A stretch of 64,000 nt of DNA, from contig OY759511.1 in the NCBI GenBank assembly GCA_963662395.1, positions 1,674,001 to 1,738,000 of the forward strand, in the 5' to 3' direction. The notes under the pieces are model-generated. The model was given only the letters and a program-made list of their open reading frames with translations. It was not told the DNA's origin and did not search any database. Source of the stretch: JAPOXR01 sp963662395 (GTDB lineage: Bacteria; Pseudomonadota; Alphaproteobacteria; Rhodobacterales; Rhodobacteraceae). Numbering within the stretch: the first letter of the stretch is position 1; every line of letters starts with the position of its first letter. Made by a program: the position numbers and the translations under genes. Of the stretch, positions 63,920-64,000 are shown piece after piece.

Positions 63920-64000
63920 GATTTCAGCTGGCCTTTCTTCTGCCTGTGCTCAAATGGACAAGCGATGAGGCCGCAACACGACCATCATCATGCGGCCTGG

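Overview
The window is GC-rich chromosomal DNA, most likely from an alphaproteobacterium. The evidence is the secG-pyrG arrangement, a DUF2842 protein, DegP with HflK/HflC, a glxABCD/glnT-type cluster, and FtsY and XseA homologs of alphaproteobacterial type. It mixes housekeeping genes with catabolic clusters for small organic nutrients. It also carries patches of decayed mobile DNA and broken toxin-antitoxin systems. No rRNA, tRNA or CRISPR array was seen.

Layout. 1-4183: a CoA-thioester operon (metallo-beta-lactamase-fold hydrolase, enoyl-CoA hydratase, CaiB/BaiF CoA-transferase) diverges from a LacI-family repressor, with a palindromic operator-like site between them. 4928-16203: a complete N-methylglutamate (NMG) pathway for methylated amines. 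gmaS and mgsABC lie on the minus strand and mgdABCD on the plus strand. Between them are a two-domain glutaredoxin-like gene and a GlxA/AraC-type regulator. 16267-22498: a ThDP enzyme, TrkH, MetZ, a glutathione transferase and periplasmic SodC. 22801-24350: an AbiEi/AbiEii pair in which both genes are broken. 24580-32032: an FCD/GntR regulator, a sugar ABC transporter and an oxidative set (small subunit plus GMC flavoprotein, and an enolase-superfamily dehydratase). 32056-37915: a DMT exporter, FtsY, a NuoE-NuoF fusion of formate-dehydrogenase beta type, XseA and a [2Fe-2S] ferredoxin.

38317-42468 is a decayed patch. A fic toxin gene carries a nonsense codon and an ISAzo13-type insertion, while its small antitoxin remains open. 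An isolated MmgE/PrpD gene follows. 42469-50997 is housekeeping again: DegP, DUF2065, HflC, HflK, glutathione reductase, RpiA, serine ammonia-lyase and a DenD-like dehydrogenase. 51149-57829 is an accessory island. It holds an intact HicAB pair, a MobF relaxase remnant, a truncated nucleoside-deoxyribosyltransferase-like gene and a nested pair of mobile elements. In the pair, an IS110/IS1111-type element sits inside the terminal inverted repeat of an IS66-type element, and the IS66-type element carries a DruA-like (DUF4338) gene. 58228-63919 returns to core genes: thiamine pyrophosphokinase, PyrG, SecG, PurA, DUF2842 and a dual-specificity phosphatase.

How the parts may work together (inference): methylamine would be carried on glutamate by GmaS, MgsABC and MgdABCD, releasing methylene-tetrahydrofolate and regenerating glutamate. 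The formate-dehydrogenase-like NADH module could take part in C1 oxidation, but no catalytic alpha subunit lies beside it. The most unusual signals are the nested IS66/IS1111 structure with its DruA-like passenger, the inactivated Fic and AbiE systems, and the tandem thioredoxin-fold protein inside the NMG cluster.
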